DNA of 64,000 nucleotides from Marinobacter sediminicola (GTDB lineage Bacteria > Pseudomonadota > Gammaproteobacteria > Pseudomonadales > Oleiphilaceae). Position numbers and translations under genes: made by a program. The stretch lies in assembly GCF_031157525.1 (NCBI RefSeq), contig NZ_JAVIXR010000012.1, positions 1 to 64,000 on the forward strand, in the 5' to 3' direction. Shown piece after piece: positions 45,470 through 53,328 of the stretch (the first letter of the stretch is position 1; each line of letters begins with the position of its first letter). The notes under the pieces were generated by a model. The model saw only the letters and a program-made list of their open reading frames with translations. It was not told the DNA's origin and made no database searches.

Positions 45470-46626
45470 CTGGGTGCCCTCTGGAATTTTAATGCGGACA
45501 AAATGGCATCGGCCGCCAGGGCCAGAAACACTGTGGGCAAGGCCCCAAGCAATACCAAATCCATAGCCGCCTGGCCCAAGCCTTGAAAAATGAAGGTGCC
45601 AAAGCCACCAGCACCGATCAGCGCGGCAACCGCGGTCAGGCCAATGGCTTGTATTGTGGTTATTCGAACACCCTCAATAATGACCGGCAAAGCCAGTGGC
45701 AGCTTCACCTTGAAAAATATCTGCCGTTCATTCATTCCCATGCCACGCCCGGCATCGACCACAGGCTCGGGCACCTCCATCAAAGCGACGTAGGTATTGC
45801 GCACCATCGGCAACAGGCTGTAAGCAATGAGCGCCAGCATCGCAGGCGCCCAGCCAATGCCCCGTATGCCGAGTGTTTGAAGAAAGGGATATGCGGCTGA
45901 TAAAGCGCCCAAAGGTGCGATTAACAGCCCAAACAGCGCGAGGCTAGGAATGGTTTGCATAAAACTGACCAGCCCCAGCAGAGGTCTGCGTAACCGCTCT
46001 CGCCTCACCATGGCCAAAGCCAGGCCAAACGCCAGCACCGCACTGATGGCAACGGCCCCGAGAGACAATGATAGATGCGTAGTCAGAGCCTGGGAAAACT
46101 GGTCAGCACGATTTGCGTATTCACGGATAAGCGATAGGCTGGACAACCCTTCGCGGCTGGCGCAGAACCACCAACTTACGACAACCAGAAGCACCACTGA
46201 AAACTGCAGTCGGCGGGAAGCTTTGAATCGTCCCAGTGTTTCCAGCAGCATCAGCGCCAGAAAAAATGCCAGGCACCAGAACCCTGCACCTAGGCCAATA
46301 CGGGCATAGGCAGAATCCTCCGGAAGCTTGCGCAGCGCAAACACCTCAAGCAGCAGCGGCTGGGCCATCAGTGCAGTGGTGAGCAATAATATCAGCGCCC
46401 CGAAACGCTTCGGGGTAAGCTTTGTTGCGAGCACGATGACAACCGCCAGCAGGGACGACACAACCACCGCCCCAAACCAACCGGTGGCGGCATAAAGGCC
46501 GTAGCCGGTGCCAGACACAATGCGATTGGGCTGCACCACGCCAAGATCAAGCAGCCACGTACATGCAAAAGCAGCCAGTGCTAGCACGGGTATTACGCGG
46601 TTTGGTGGCTTTGTTGATACGGGCAC
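45466..46626 (-). CDS. Osmoprotectant ABC transporter permease, YehY-like
   Basis: A 386-residue permease with extra N-terminal helices (about 1-150) before the usual permease core, as in E. coli YehY. The EAA loop reads DAGRGMGMNERQIFFKVKLPLALP. The start is GTG three bases after the binding-protein stop. Order binding protein, YehY, YehX, YehW equals the E. coli yehZYXW operon. Confidence 0.88.
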   Translation of the reverse strand: MPVSTKPPNRVIPVLALAAFACTWLLDLGVVQPNRIVSGTGYGLYAATGWFGAVVVSSLLAVVIVLATKLTPKRFGALILLLTTALMAQPLLLEVFALRKLPEDSAYARIGLGAGFWCLAFFLALMLLETLGRFKASRRLQFSVVLLVVVSWWFCASREGLSSLSLIREYANRADQFSQALTTHLSLSLGAVAISAVLAFGLALAMVRRERLRRPLLGLVSFMQTIPSLALFGLLIAPLGALSAAYPFLQTLGIRGIGWAPAMLALIAYSLLPMVRNTYVALMEVPEPVVDAGRGMGMNERQIFFKVKLPLALPVIIEGVRITTIQAIGLTAVAALIGAGGFGTFIFQGLGQAAMDLVLLGALPTVFLALAADAILSALKFQRAPR

Positions 46627-46629
46627 GAA

Positions 46630-47625
46630 TCAGTCCAGATCAAGGCTCTCGAGATAATCCCGGGCCACCGCCGCGGCAGGGGCACCTTCAACCGCCACTT
46701 TTGCATTCAGCGCTTGCAGGGTTTCCAGATCGAGGGATTCAAACACCGGCTTTAGCAGCGGGCGTATTTGCGGGTATTCCTTCAACACGCTCCCACGGAT
46801 GATGGGCGACGGCTGATAGACCGGCTGCACGCCTTTGGTGTCTTCCATCACTTTCAAGCCCAACGCATTAAGCCCGCCATCTGTGCCATAGGCCATGGCC
46901 CCATTAACGTCGTTGGAATCAATCGCCGCTGCACGTAACGTTGCCGCCGTGTTTCCGCCAGACAGAATCAAAAGCTGATCAGACGTCAGGTTGAACCCGT
47001 AAGCTTCCTGAAACGCGGGCAATGCGCTGGCTGATTCGACAAACTCAGCACTGGCCGCAAATTTAAAGGGCTTGCCAGCGTTAATATAATCCGCCAAATC
47101 ATCCAGGGTGTTCAGATTGTGCTTTTCTGCGAGGTCGCCGCGCACACTCATGGCCCAGGTGTTGTTGGCGTTCGCAGGCGTAAGCCAAACAATGTCTTCC
47201 GTTTCGAGATCAAGCTCCGCTGCCGTGCTGTAAGCCTTTGCTGCATCTTTCCACACCGGGCTATCCGCCTTGCCGTAAAAGAACGCGGCGTTGCCTGTGT
47301 ACTCAGGGTACAGATCAATCTCTCCGGCCTTGATTGCACTACGCACAATACTGGTGCTGCCAAGTTGTAGACGATTCTCTACCGCAATGTTCGCACTCTC
47401 CAGGCGCTGCAGGATCATCTGGCCGAGAACGCTGCCTTCTGTGTCGATTTTCGATGACACCACCACCGGCTCTTGTGCAGAAACCGCGCCCGTCACAAAC
47501 ACCAAGGCAAGTGCAAGGCAACTCACTATGGATTGTGATATTCCACGGCACCTTCTGTTTGGAACCAGTGCACTACGCAGATGCTTTACTCGATATTTTC
47601 TGATAATTGGCAAAGACACAGGCAT
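46630..47625 (-). CDS. osmF: Osmoprotectant ABC transporter substrate-binding protein, OsmF/YehZ-like
   Basis: A 331-residue periplasmic binding protein of the OpuAC type: mature start VVVSSKIDTEGSVLGQMILQRLE, and GSTSIVRSAIKAGEIDLYPEYTGNAAFF. The signal peptide hydrophobic core is SCLALALVFVTGAVSA. The long N-terminus before it makes the exact start uncertain; the ATG at 47625 has GGGG almost against it. E. coli OsmF binds glycine betaine weakly and is RpoS-dependent; the ligand here is not known. The class V aminotransferase gene lies 65 bases upstream on the same strand. Confidence 0.88.
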   Translation of the reverse strand: MPVSLPIIRKYRVKHLRSALVPNRRCRGISQSIVSCLALALVFVTGAVSAQEPVVVSSKIDTEGSVLGQMILQRLESANIAVENRLQLGSTSIVRSAIKAGEIDLYPEYTGNAAFFYGKADSPVWKDAAKAYSTAAELDLETEDIVWLTPANANNTWAMSVRGDLAEKHNLNTLDDLADYINAGKPFKFAASAEFVESASALPAFQEAYGFNLTSDQLLILSGGNTAATLRAAAIDSNDVNGAMAYGTDGGLNALGLKVMEDTKGVQPVYQPSPIIRGSVLKEYPQIRPLLKPVFESLDLETLQALNAKVAVEGAPAAAVARDYLESLDLD

Positions 47626-47690
47626 TCCCCTTGTTCACGGGGCCGCAGTAGGCAGCCCAAAGTTCATTGAGTTCTAAAACGTTTGCACAC

Positions 47691-48821
47691 TCAGCCTTGA
47701 ACGGCCGCCAAAGCCACTCTCAGGTTTTCTACTGATCGATCTACATTGTTCAGCTTTTCCAACCCAAACAAGCCCATACGGAAGGTACGGAAGCTCTCGG
47801 GTTCGCCACACATCATTGGCACACCCGCTGCTATCTGCAGGCCCTGTTCACGGAACAAGCTAGTGTTGTGAATATTGAGGTTGTCGGTATGCAGAACCAC
47901 CACACTGGGCGATTCAAAGCCCGGGGCCGCAACGCTTTTGAAGCCAGCACTGTAAAACAGTTCGCGCACCTGCCTGCCAAGTTCTTCCTGTCGCTGGTAA
48001 AGCAACTCAGGGCCGGCTTTCAGTGTTTCGAGCATGGCATCGCGGAGAACAACCAGGGTGTCTGTCGGCATGGTGGCATGATATGCATGATTACCGGATT
48101 CATAGGCCTGCATAATCTGCGACCATTTGCGCAAATCCCCCGCAAAGCTACTGCTGGTGGTTTCTTCCATTCGGGCAATGGCGCGTTCACTCAACGTAAT
48201 CAACGCGGCGCAGGGTGAAGCGCTCCAGCCTTTTTGAGGCGCAGTGATGAGCACATCCACGCCACAGGCCGTGGTATCAACCCATAGGGCACCAGAGGCT
48301 ACGCAATCCAGTACAAACAGGCCGTTAACCTCTTTTACGGCTTCACCAATGATGGTCAGGTAGTCGTCGGGCAGCACAATACCGGCGGCAGTTTCCACGT
48401 GCGGTACAAACACAACGGCGGGTTTTTCTGCCCGGATACGCTGCGCAACTTCCTCCGCCGGCACTGGCGCGTAGGCGGCCTGAGGCGAATCGTCCAACGG
48501 TTGTGCTTGAAGTACGGTAACGCGATCAGTGATTCGGCCTGCTTCCAGTATTTGCGTCCATCGATAGCTGAACCAGCCATTGCGAATTACCAGGCAGCGC
48601 TCGTCATTGGCAAACTGGCGAGCCACGGCTTCCATACCAAAACTACCGCCACCAGGCACGATTACAGCGCCCCTGGCGTTATACACTTGCCGCAGAGTGG
48701 AGGAAATATCCCGCATTGCTTGCTGGAATGGCGCAGACATATGGTTCAGTGAACGATCATTGAATACCACGGAATATTCCAATAGCCCGTCGGGGTCGAT
48801 AGAAGGAAACAATTTGGACAT
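47691..48821 (-). CDS. Class V aminotransferase (alanine-glyoxylate type)
   Basis: A 376-residue PLP enzyme of the serine-pyruvate/alanine-glyoxylate/ureidoglycine group. Cofactor residues are seen in PGGGSFGMEAVARQ, the aspartate in VLDCVASGA and the lysine in TAPQKGWSASP. The amino donor is not predictable. The ATG at 48821 starts MSKLFPSIDPDG; the frame extends to 48884 without a better site. It is upstream of the osmF-type operon by 65 bases with no terminator between, so the two may be co-transcribed. Confidence 0.85.
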   Translation of the reverse strand: MSKLFPSIDPDGLLEYSVVFNDRSLNHMSAPFQQAMRDISSTLRQVYNARGAVIVPGGGSFGMEAVARQFANDERCLVIRNGWFSYRWTQILEAGRITDRVTVLQAQPLDDSPQAAYAPVPAEEVAQRIRAEKPAVVFVPHVETAAGIVLPDDYLTIIGEAVKEVNGLFVLDCVASGALWVDTTACGVDVLITAPQKGWSASPCAALITLSERAIARMEETTSSSFAGDLRKWSQIMQAYESGNHAYHATMPTDTLVVLRDAMLETLKAGPELLYQRQEELGRQVRELFYSAGFKSVAAPGFESPSVVVLHTDNLNIHNTSLFREQGLQIAAGVPMMCGEPESFRTFRMGLFGLEKLNNVDRSVENLRVALAAVQG

Positions 48822-48962
48822 GGGGCCTGGGTTCCTTGCCTGATGCAGTTTGTGAATGAATCGTCTATGGTATGAGTCTAACAAATCTGGCGTTATGCGC
48901 TTTATTTCTTACGTTTTCTGCAAGCCTACTTGTGGAACCCGACAAAAGCTTATAAATTGACC

Positions 48963-48984
48963 AAAGCGGCCAAGTTCCCGCTTT
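48963..48984 (+). terminator. Orphan plus-strand terminator
   Basis: AAAGCGG-N8-CCGCTTT followed by a T-rich tract (TTTTTC TTTATTT). The neighbouring gene to the left is on the other strand, so no known plus-strand transcript ends here; a short RNA or an rnk leader is possible. Confidence 0.5.
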
Positions 48985-49022
48985 TTCTTTATTTATACAG
49001 ACAACACACTTGGTGAGCCTGT

Positions 49023-49047
49023 GAGATCATTATTCTCAGAGATCATT
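49023..49047 (+). repeat. Direct repeat upstream of rnk
   Basis: GAGATCATT occurs twice, 16 bases apart start to start, about 155-175 bases before rnk. It could be a regulator site; chance is possible. Confidence 0.3.
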
Positions 49048-49199
49048 CCTTCCTACCATTTAAGCGTCCGCCGTCAGGTTGGCACTGCTGGTGTGTTGCC
49101 CGCTTTTCTCTTTTCTCGCTGAATCCGCTTTAGAAACGCCGGGTTCGGCGCCTGAATCCTGAAATTTTGAATTACTAATTATATTTTTTGGAGATAACT

Positions 49200-49583
49200 A
49201 TGGCTGATATGCCGGAAGTTCTGGTTGCTGAAGAAGATTTCAACCGCTTGACCACCTTGATCGAAAAACAGGGCGACTCGGATGTGGCAGATGGCCTGGA
49301 TGATGAGCTGAGCCGCGCCACACTGGTGCCGCTGGCAGACATGCCCGCTCACGTGGTGACCATGAATTCAAGGGTGCGTTTTCAGAATGCAGATAGCGGG
49401 CAGGAGCAGGAGCTGACGCTGGTCTATCCTCACGAAGTAGGCACTGGAGAAGGCAAGATCTCTATACTGGCACCGGCTGGCTCAGCTTTGCTTGGACTTG
49501 CTGTGGGCGATTCCATCGAGTGGCCAATCCGGGGTCGCAACAACATTCATCTTAAGATCATTGAGGTTACCCGAGAGGGCTAA
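49200..49583 (+). CDS. rnk: Regulator of nucleoside diphosphate kinase
   Basis: A 127-residue Rnk protein. The C-terminal GreA/B-like domain is clear: HVVTMNSRVRFQNAD, ELTLVYPHEV, APAGSALLGLAVGDSIEW. Rnk binds RNA polymerase in E. coli and affects nucleoside diphosphate kinase levels. GGAG lies six bases before the ATG at 49200; an ATG four codons earlier has none. Confidence 0.93.
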   Translation: MADMPEVLVAEEDFNRLTTLIEKQGDSDVADGLDDELSRATLVPLADMPAHVVTMNSRVRFQNADSGQEQELTLVYPHEVGTGEGKISILAPAGSALLGLAVGDSIEWPIRGRNNIHLKIIEVTREG

Positions 49584-49603
49584 TCGCCGGGTAACCGTTT
49601 GCG

Positions 49604-49627
49604 GGGGCGTCCTGAAAAGCTCGCCCC
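49604..49627. terminator. Hairpin between rnk and the chemoreceptor gene
   Basis: GGGGCG-N12-CGCCCC, a 6-bp GC stem in the 45-base gap between two convergent genes. There is no T-run after it on the plus strand. Confidence 0.4.
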
Positions 49628-49628
49628 G

Positions 49629-51251
49629 TTAGCTGTCTTTCCTCACCAACCGGAACTGCTCAATGGTTTGTCTGAGCGCTTCTGCCATCACCAGCAAATC
49701 ACCTGCAATACCTGCGGTTTCCTGAACATCGGTTGCTGCCTGCTCGGCTGAACGACTGATTTCAATCACGTTCTGGTTGATAATTTCTGACACATCACTC
49801 TGCTCGTTCGCCGCACTTTCCATTTCCTGATTAAGTGACGTAATTTCGCGAACCGCCGACGCAATGCTTTGCAGCTCAGATTCCACCTTCAGAATCGCAT
49901 CCACCTGATGCCCTGCCATATCCGAGGCGTCGCTCATGGTCTCCACACATTCCGTCACTTCGCTTTGCAGGGAGTGAATCGTTTTGCGAATTTCCTCTGT
50001 GGAAACCTGGGTCCGTGAGGCAAGTGCCCGAACCTCATCTGCAACCACTGAGAAACCACGGCCCTGCTCACCCGCTCTGGCAGCTTCAATGGCGGCATTC
50101 AGCGCCAGCAGGTTGGTCTGCTCAGCTATGTTGGAGATTTCTTCCAGCATCTTCGCCATCTGGCTGGTACGTTGATTCAGGTCCCCGATTCGTTTTGCAC
50201 CACTCTGGACTTCCGTATTCAACGCCTCAATGCCTTCTACCGCAGTGCGTGCGAGCTGCTCACCGCTGTTCGCAGACTCCGCCGTTTCTGCCGACTTTCG
50301 AGCTGTATGGTTGGCATTTTCCCGCACCTGAATTGCAGATGACGCCATCTCGGTGGTTGCGCTGGCAACCTGATCCGTATTGTCTTTTTGAGCTGTGACT
50401 TCACGGCCCGTAGTTTGTGCTTTTTCAGCAATGCTTCGCGCTGCCTGCTCAACCTGCTCGGCGTTATCCATAACCGTATTCATGCTTTCACGGATTTTTG
50501 CCATCATACGATTAAACGCAAGGGAGACCGTCCCGATTTCATCATTTCGTGATACATCAAGTGCAATGGTGAGATCGGAATTTCGGGAAATCTCATCCAT
50601 ACTCATCTGAAGTCGGCGCAAGCGCGAGAAGACCAGTCGATTCAATGCCAGCCCGGTCAGGAAAAACACGACAACAAAGATCACAACCTGCATGCCACCA
50701 CTGGTTAGCAACTGCTGCCGCAAACTGTCGTCACTCTCAGCAAGAGAATAATCCACACGAATCGCACCCAGTACGTCGCCTTCTTGGGCCTGATGACAAC
50801 CCAGGCAGTCCACACCCTGGTAGTCTGACTGCGCAATCACCGGATCAATTAGCGTGTAAACACGCCCGTTTTCATTGCTTGAGTAGAGCTCAATCCGTTG
50901 GCCAGCCAGCGCTTTTCTGTCATCGGGGTCACGCTTCTGCTCGGCCTGAGTACCCTTACCGAACATCCGATTGAGTTGGTCACTACGAATCACCCTCACG
51001 TCCAGCACATCCTCGGGCGCCATCACTTTGTCCCGAAGCACCTCGCGGTTGCTGATCGTGCCAGTCACCATCATGGTGTTCAGCCCGTCAAAATAGGACT
51101 TGGCAAGGCCATCCACATATTTGTGACTGAACTCTTCCATATGGTCGCGCTGGGCATTGGCGCTATAGAGCACAGTAAAAACGAGGATAAGTGAAAAAGC
51201 GACTGCCAGCGCAGCGAGCAGCAGAAATCGAATGGAATATTGGTTTTTCAT
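49629..51251 (-). CDS. Methyl-accepting chemotaxis protein with c-type heme motif
   Basis: A 540-residue chemoreceptor: transmembrane helix 1 (about 8-30), a periplasmic sensor (31-185), helix 2 (186-207), HAMP (208-260) and a cytoplasmic signalling rod with the hairpin tip [32 protein letters not shown]. The periplasmic part has CLGCH at 149-153, a CxxCH c-type heme site, in VDCLGCHQ. Heme-containing chemoreceptors are known in Geobacter and sense redox or gases; here a redox or gas cue is likely but unproven. A sigma-28-type promoter lies 66 bases upstream. It is convergent with rnk and ends 45 bases from it. Confidence 0.92.
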   Translation of the reverse strand: MKNQYSIRFLLLAALAVAFSLILVFTVLYSANAQRDHMEEFSHKYVDGLAKSYFDGLNTMMVTGTISNREVLRDKVMAPEDVLDVRVIRSDQLNRMFGKGTQAEQKRDPDDRKALAGQRIELYSSNENGRVYTLIDPVIAQSDYQGVDCLGCHQAQEGDVLGAIRVDYSLAESDDSLRQQLLTSGGMQVVIFVVVFFLTGLALNRLVFSRLRRLQMSMDEISRNSDLTIALDVSRNDEIGTVSLAFNRMMAKIRESMNTVMDNAEQVEQAARSIAEKAQTTGREVTAQKDNTDQVASATTEMASSAIQVRENANHTARKSAETAESANSGEQLARTAVEGIEALNTEVQSGAKRIGDLNQRTSQMAKMLEEISNIAEQTNLLALNAAIEAARAGEQGRGFSVVADEVRALASRTQVSTEEIRKTIHSLQSEVTECVETMSDASDMAGHQVDAILKVESELQSIASAVREITSLNQEMESAANEQSDVSEIINQNVIEISRSAEQAATDVQETAGIAGDLLVMAEALRQTIEQFRLVRKDS

Positions 51252-51316
51252 AGTGACCCGATCGAAAGAACAATGAACACCAGGCTTTATCTGGCGCTTT
51301 CAAACATTCTATGTGG

Positions 51317-51343
51317 TTGACGGCTAAAGGACGGTTAACTTTA
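51317..51343 (-). promoter_or_regulatory. Sigma-28 (FliA)-type promoter of the chemoreceptor gene
   Basis: On the minus strand TAAAGTTA, 11 bases, GCCGTCAA. The -35 matches 7 of 8 and the -10 matches 6 of 8 of TAAAGTTT-N11-GCCGATAA, with exact spacing, 66 bases before the ATG. Confidence 0.75.
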
Positions 51344-51479
51344 TAGATATACGTCAAATAGTTACTGACTCAGATCAGAATCGCTCATATTTCATTGGCT
51401 GGCCCGAAATGTGCATCCGATATAAAACAGACGATAATTTTCTGGCGCGCTTGTGCGAGCCAGTGGAGGAATAGATGCC

Positions 51480-52145
51480 ATGTCACTGCTGACATCACTT
51501 ATCCAGGCAAGCACCCGCTTTCAGCAAACACTGGAAAACCGCCCTGCGGCAAACGGGGCCGCTGAACAGAACGCCAAGGGCGCAGCCAGCGCTGAGGCAT
51601 TACAACCTTCCGGCCCTGGGGACGACCGTTTCACGCCTTCAGGAGACCTATTGGCTGATGCGGGCAAGCTTAAATCACAGAAGTTGCCACTGTCGGACTA
51701 CAAGCAGACAGTAGGGCAGGATCTTGCCTTCGTCAGGGAAACCCTGCGGCACAAACTTGCCGAATACAACTTGAATCCGTCGTTGGCAATCAGCGTCAAC
51801 AAAAACGATAGCGGTAAAATTGAGGTAGGCGGAAACCTGACAGAGGAAACCCGCAGCCAAATTGAGAAGGATTTGAACGTTAACAAAAACTTTGCGGATG
51901 CCTTCAGCCGGCTAAGCCAAAACGAGCCGACGCTGCACTTTATGGACAATGCTTTGAAGCTCAACCAGGCCTACGGCGTTAATAATTCACTGCTGGATAC
52001 GCTGATCAGCGAAAACCAGCAGTTCAACGGCTTGCAGGATCTCGTACACCGTTACGACACCCTTCGGCGCTCCGCTCCCACTGACCAATTTAACGTTGCA
52101 GCCAACCGGGGCGCTTACGCCTTCAACCTGAACACCCGAGCCTGA
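51480..52145 (+). CDS. Hypothetical protein, unknown
   Basis: I do not recognise this 221-residue protein. The N-terminus (MSLLTSLIQASTRFQQTLENRP) is an amphipathic helix, then a low-complexity A/G/N part, then a folded-looking C-terminal half (about 75-210) with alternating helices and a VNKNDSGKIEVGGNLTEE strand-turn. There is no signal peptide or membrane segment. GGAGG lies about ten bases before the ATG. It starts divergent from the chemoreceptor and stops three bases from the opposing yciO stop. A surface or flagella-linked role would fit the neighbour, but nothing proves it. Confidence 0.65.
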   Translation: MSLLTSLIQASTRFQQTLENRPAANGAAEQNAKGAASAEALQPSGPGDDRFTPSGDLLADAGKLKSQKLPLSDYKQTVGQDLAFVRETLRHKLAEYNLNPSLAISVNKNDSGKIEVGGNLTEETRSQIEKDLNVNKNFADAFSRLSQNEPTLHFMDNALKLNQAYGVNNSLLDTLISENQQFNGLQDLVHRYDTLRRSAPTDQFNVAANRGAYAFNLNTRA

Positions 52146-52148
52146 GCC

Positions 52149-52772
52149 CTACTGTTCAAACGGCGCCGGATCGCCCTTGCCCACCCGGGTAACCTCCGGC
52201 ACTTCACCGGTAAAGTTCACCACGGTGGTTGGCTCCATGCCACAGAAGCCGCCATCGATAATCAAATCAAGCTCGTGCTGCAGCGTATCCCGTATATCGT
52301 AGGGGTCTGTCATGGGGTCAGACTCACCCGGTAAAATCAGCGTGCTGCTCATAATAGGCTCGCCAAGCTCACCCAACAGATCCCGGACAATCGCATTATC
52401 AGGAACCCGCACACCAATCGTGCGACGCTTCGGGTTCAGCAGGCGCCTTGGCACCTCACTCGTTGCATCCAAAATAAAGGTATAAGGACCGGGCGTGAAG
52501 GTTTTCAGCAACCGGTACTGGGTGTTATCCACCTTGGCATACACACCGATATCCGACAGATCCCGGCACACCAATGTGAAGTTATGCTTATCGTCCAGCT
52601 TTCGAATGCGCTTTATCTTGTCTGCCGCCGGTTTCTCACCCAAATGGCACCCAAGGGCATACCCGGAGTCGGTAGGGTACACAATCACACCCCCACCACG
52701 AAGAATCTCAACCGCCTGCTTGATCAACCGCTTTTGAGGATTTTCCGGATGAATCTGAAAAAACTGGCTCAT
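52149..52772 (-). CDS. yciO: YciO/Sua5-family protein
   Basis: A 207-residue Sua5-YciO-YrdC fold: VIVYPTDSGYALGCHLGEK, KHNFTLVCRDLSDIG, RRTIGVRVPD, and TTVVNFTGEVPEVTRVGKGD. TsaC/Sua5 make threonylcarbamoyl-AMP for tRNA; YciO is the paralogue with uncertain role, and this protein sorts with YciO by the KHNFTL and PTTVVNFT blocks. GGAGG lies six bases before the ATG. Gene bolA is upstream by 41 bases on the same strand. Confidence 0.88.
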   Translation of the reverse strand: MSQFFQIHPENPQKRLIKQAVEILRGGGVIVYPTDSGYALGCHLGEKPAADKIKRIRKLDDKHNFTLVCRDLSDIGVYAKVDNTQYRLLKTFTPGPYTFILDATSEVPRRLLNPKRRTIGVRVPDNAIVRDLLGELGEPIMSSTLILPGESDPMTDPYDIRDTLQHELDLIIDGGFCGMEPTTVVNFTGEVPEVTRVGKGDPAPFEQ

Positions 52773-52813
52773 GAAAGCCCTCCATTGTGATATTTAGCGC
52801 CTGAAGCCGCCGA

Positions 52814-53140
52814 TTAAGAATCCGCCTTGGAACCGCCCATACAATTTGGCGAACTGGGCGCAACCTGCCCGGATGCATCCCACTCTTCAGGAGAGTATAG
52901 ATGCAACGCCAGCGCATGCACGCCACCGGCCATTTTCAGCTCTTCAGAAAGCAGCTGATAAATAGCCTGATGCCGCTTAACCTTCATCTGCCCTGCAAAC
53001 GTTGGCGACACCATGGTCACCTTGAAGTGCGTCTCCGAATTAGGCGGCACGCTGTGCTTGTGACTCTCGTTCTCCACCTGAAGAATGCTGGCGCTAAACG
53101 CCTCATTCAGCTTGGCTTCAATTGCATTCTGCATTTTCAT
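52814..53140 (-). CDS. bolA: BolA family protein
   Basis: A 108-residue BolA protein: helical N-terminus, HSVPPNSETHFKVTMVSPTFAGQMKVKRHQAIYQLLSEEL and HALALHLYSPEEW. BolA affects cell shape and biofilm, and many members act with monothiol glutaredoxins in Fe-S trafficking. The ribosome site is weak. It is likely co-transcribed with yciO and is divergent from topB. Confidence 0.9.
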   Translation of the reverse strand: MKMQNAIEAKLNEAFSASILQVENESHKHSVPPNSETHFKVTMVSPTFAGQMKVKRHQAIYQLLSEELKMAGGVHALALHLYSPEEWDASGQVAPSSPNCMGGSKADS

Positions 53141-53328
53141 TACTTATTAACTCCACAGTTCGCTCTGTATGTAGTGGCGATATCTCTGAGCCTGAAGCCG
53201 ACGCCCGCAGCCGCCACCTCCAAAGCAAACAGTCTACTACAGAAGACGAGGCGCCCGAACCTTGACACCCAACACCCAAACCGCCACATTCCCCACCACC
53301 CCAAATCCAGACAAAACCATACCCGAAC

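Larger units (their letters stand above)
48822..49199. other. Gap between aminotransferase and rnk
   Basis: A 378-base gap with no convincing gene. It holds a plus-strand terminator-like hairpin (48963-48984), a pair of GAGATCATT repeats (49023-49031 and 49039-49047) and the rnk ribosome site. Confidence 0.6.
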
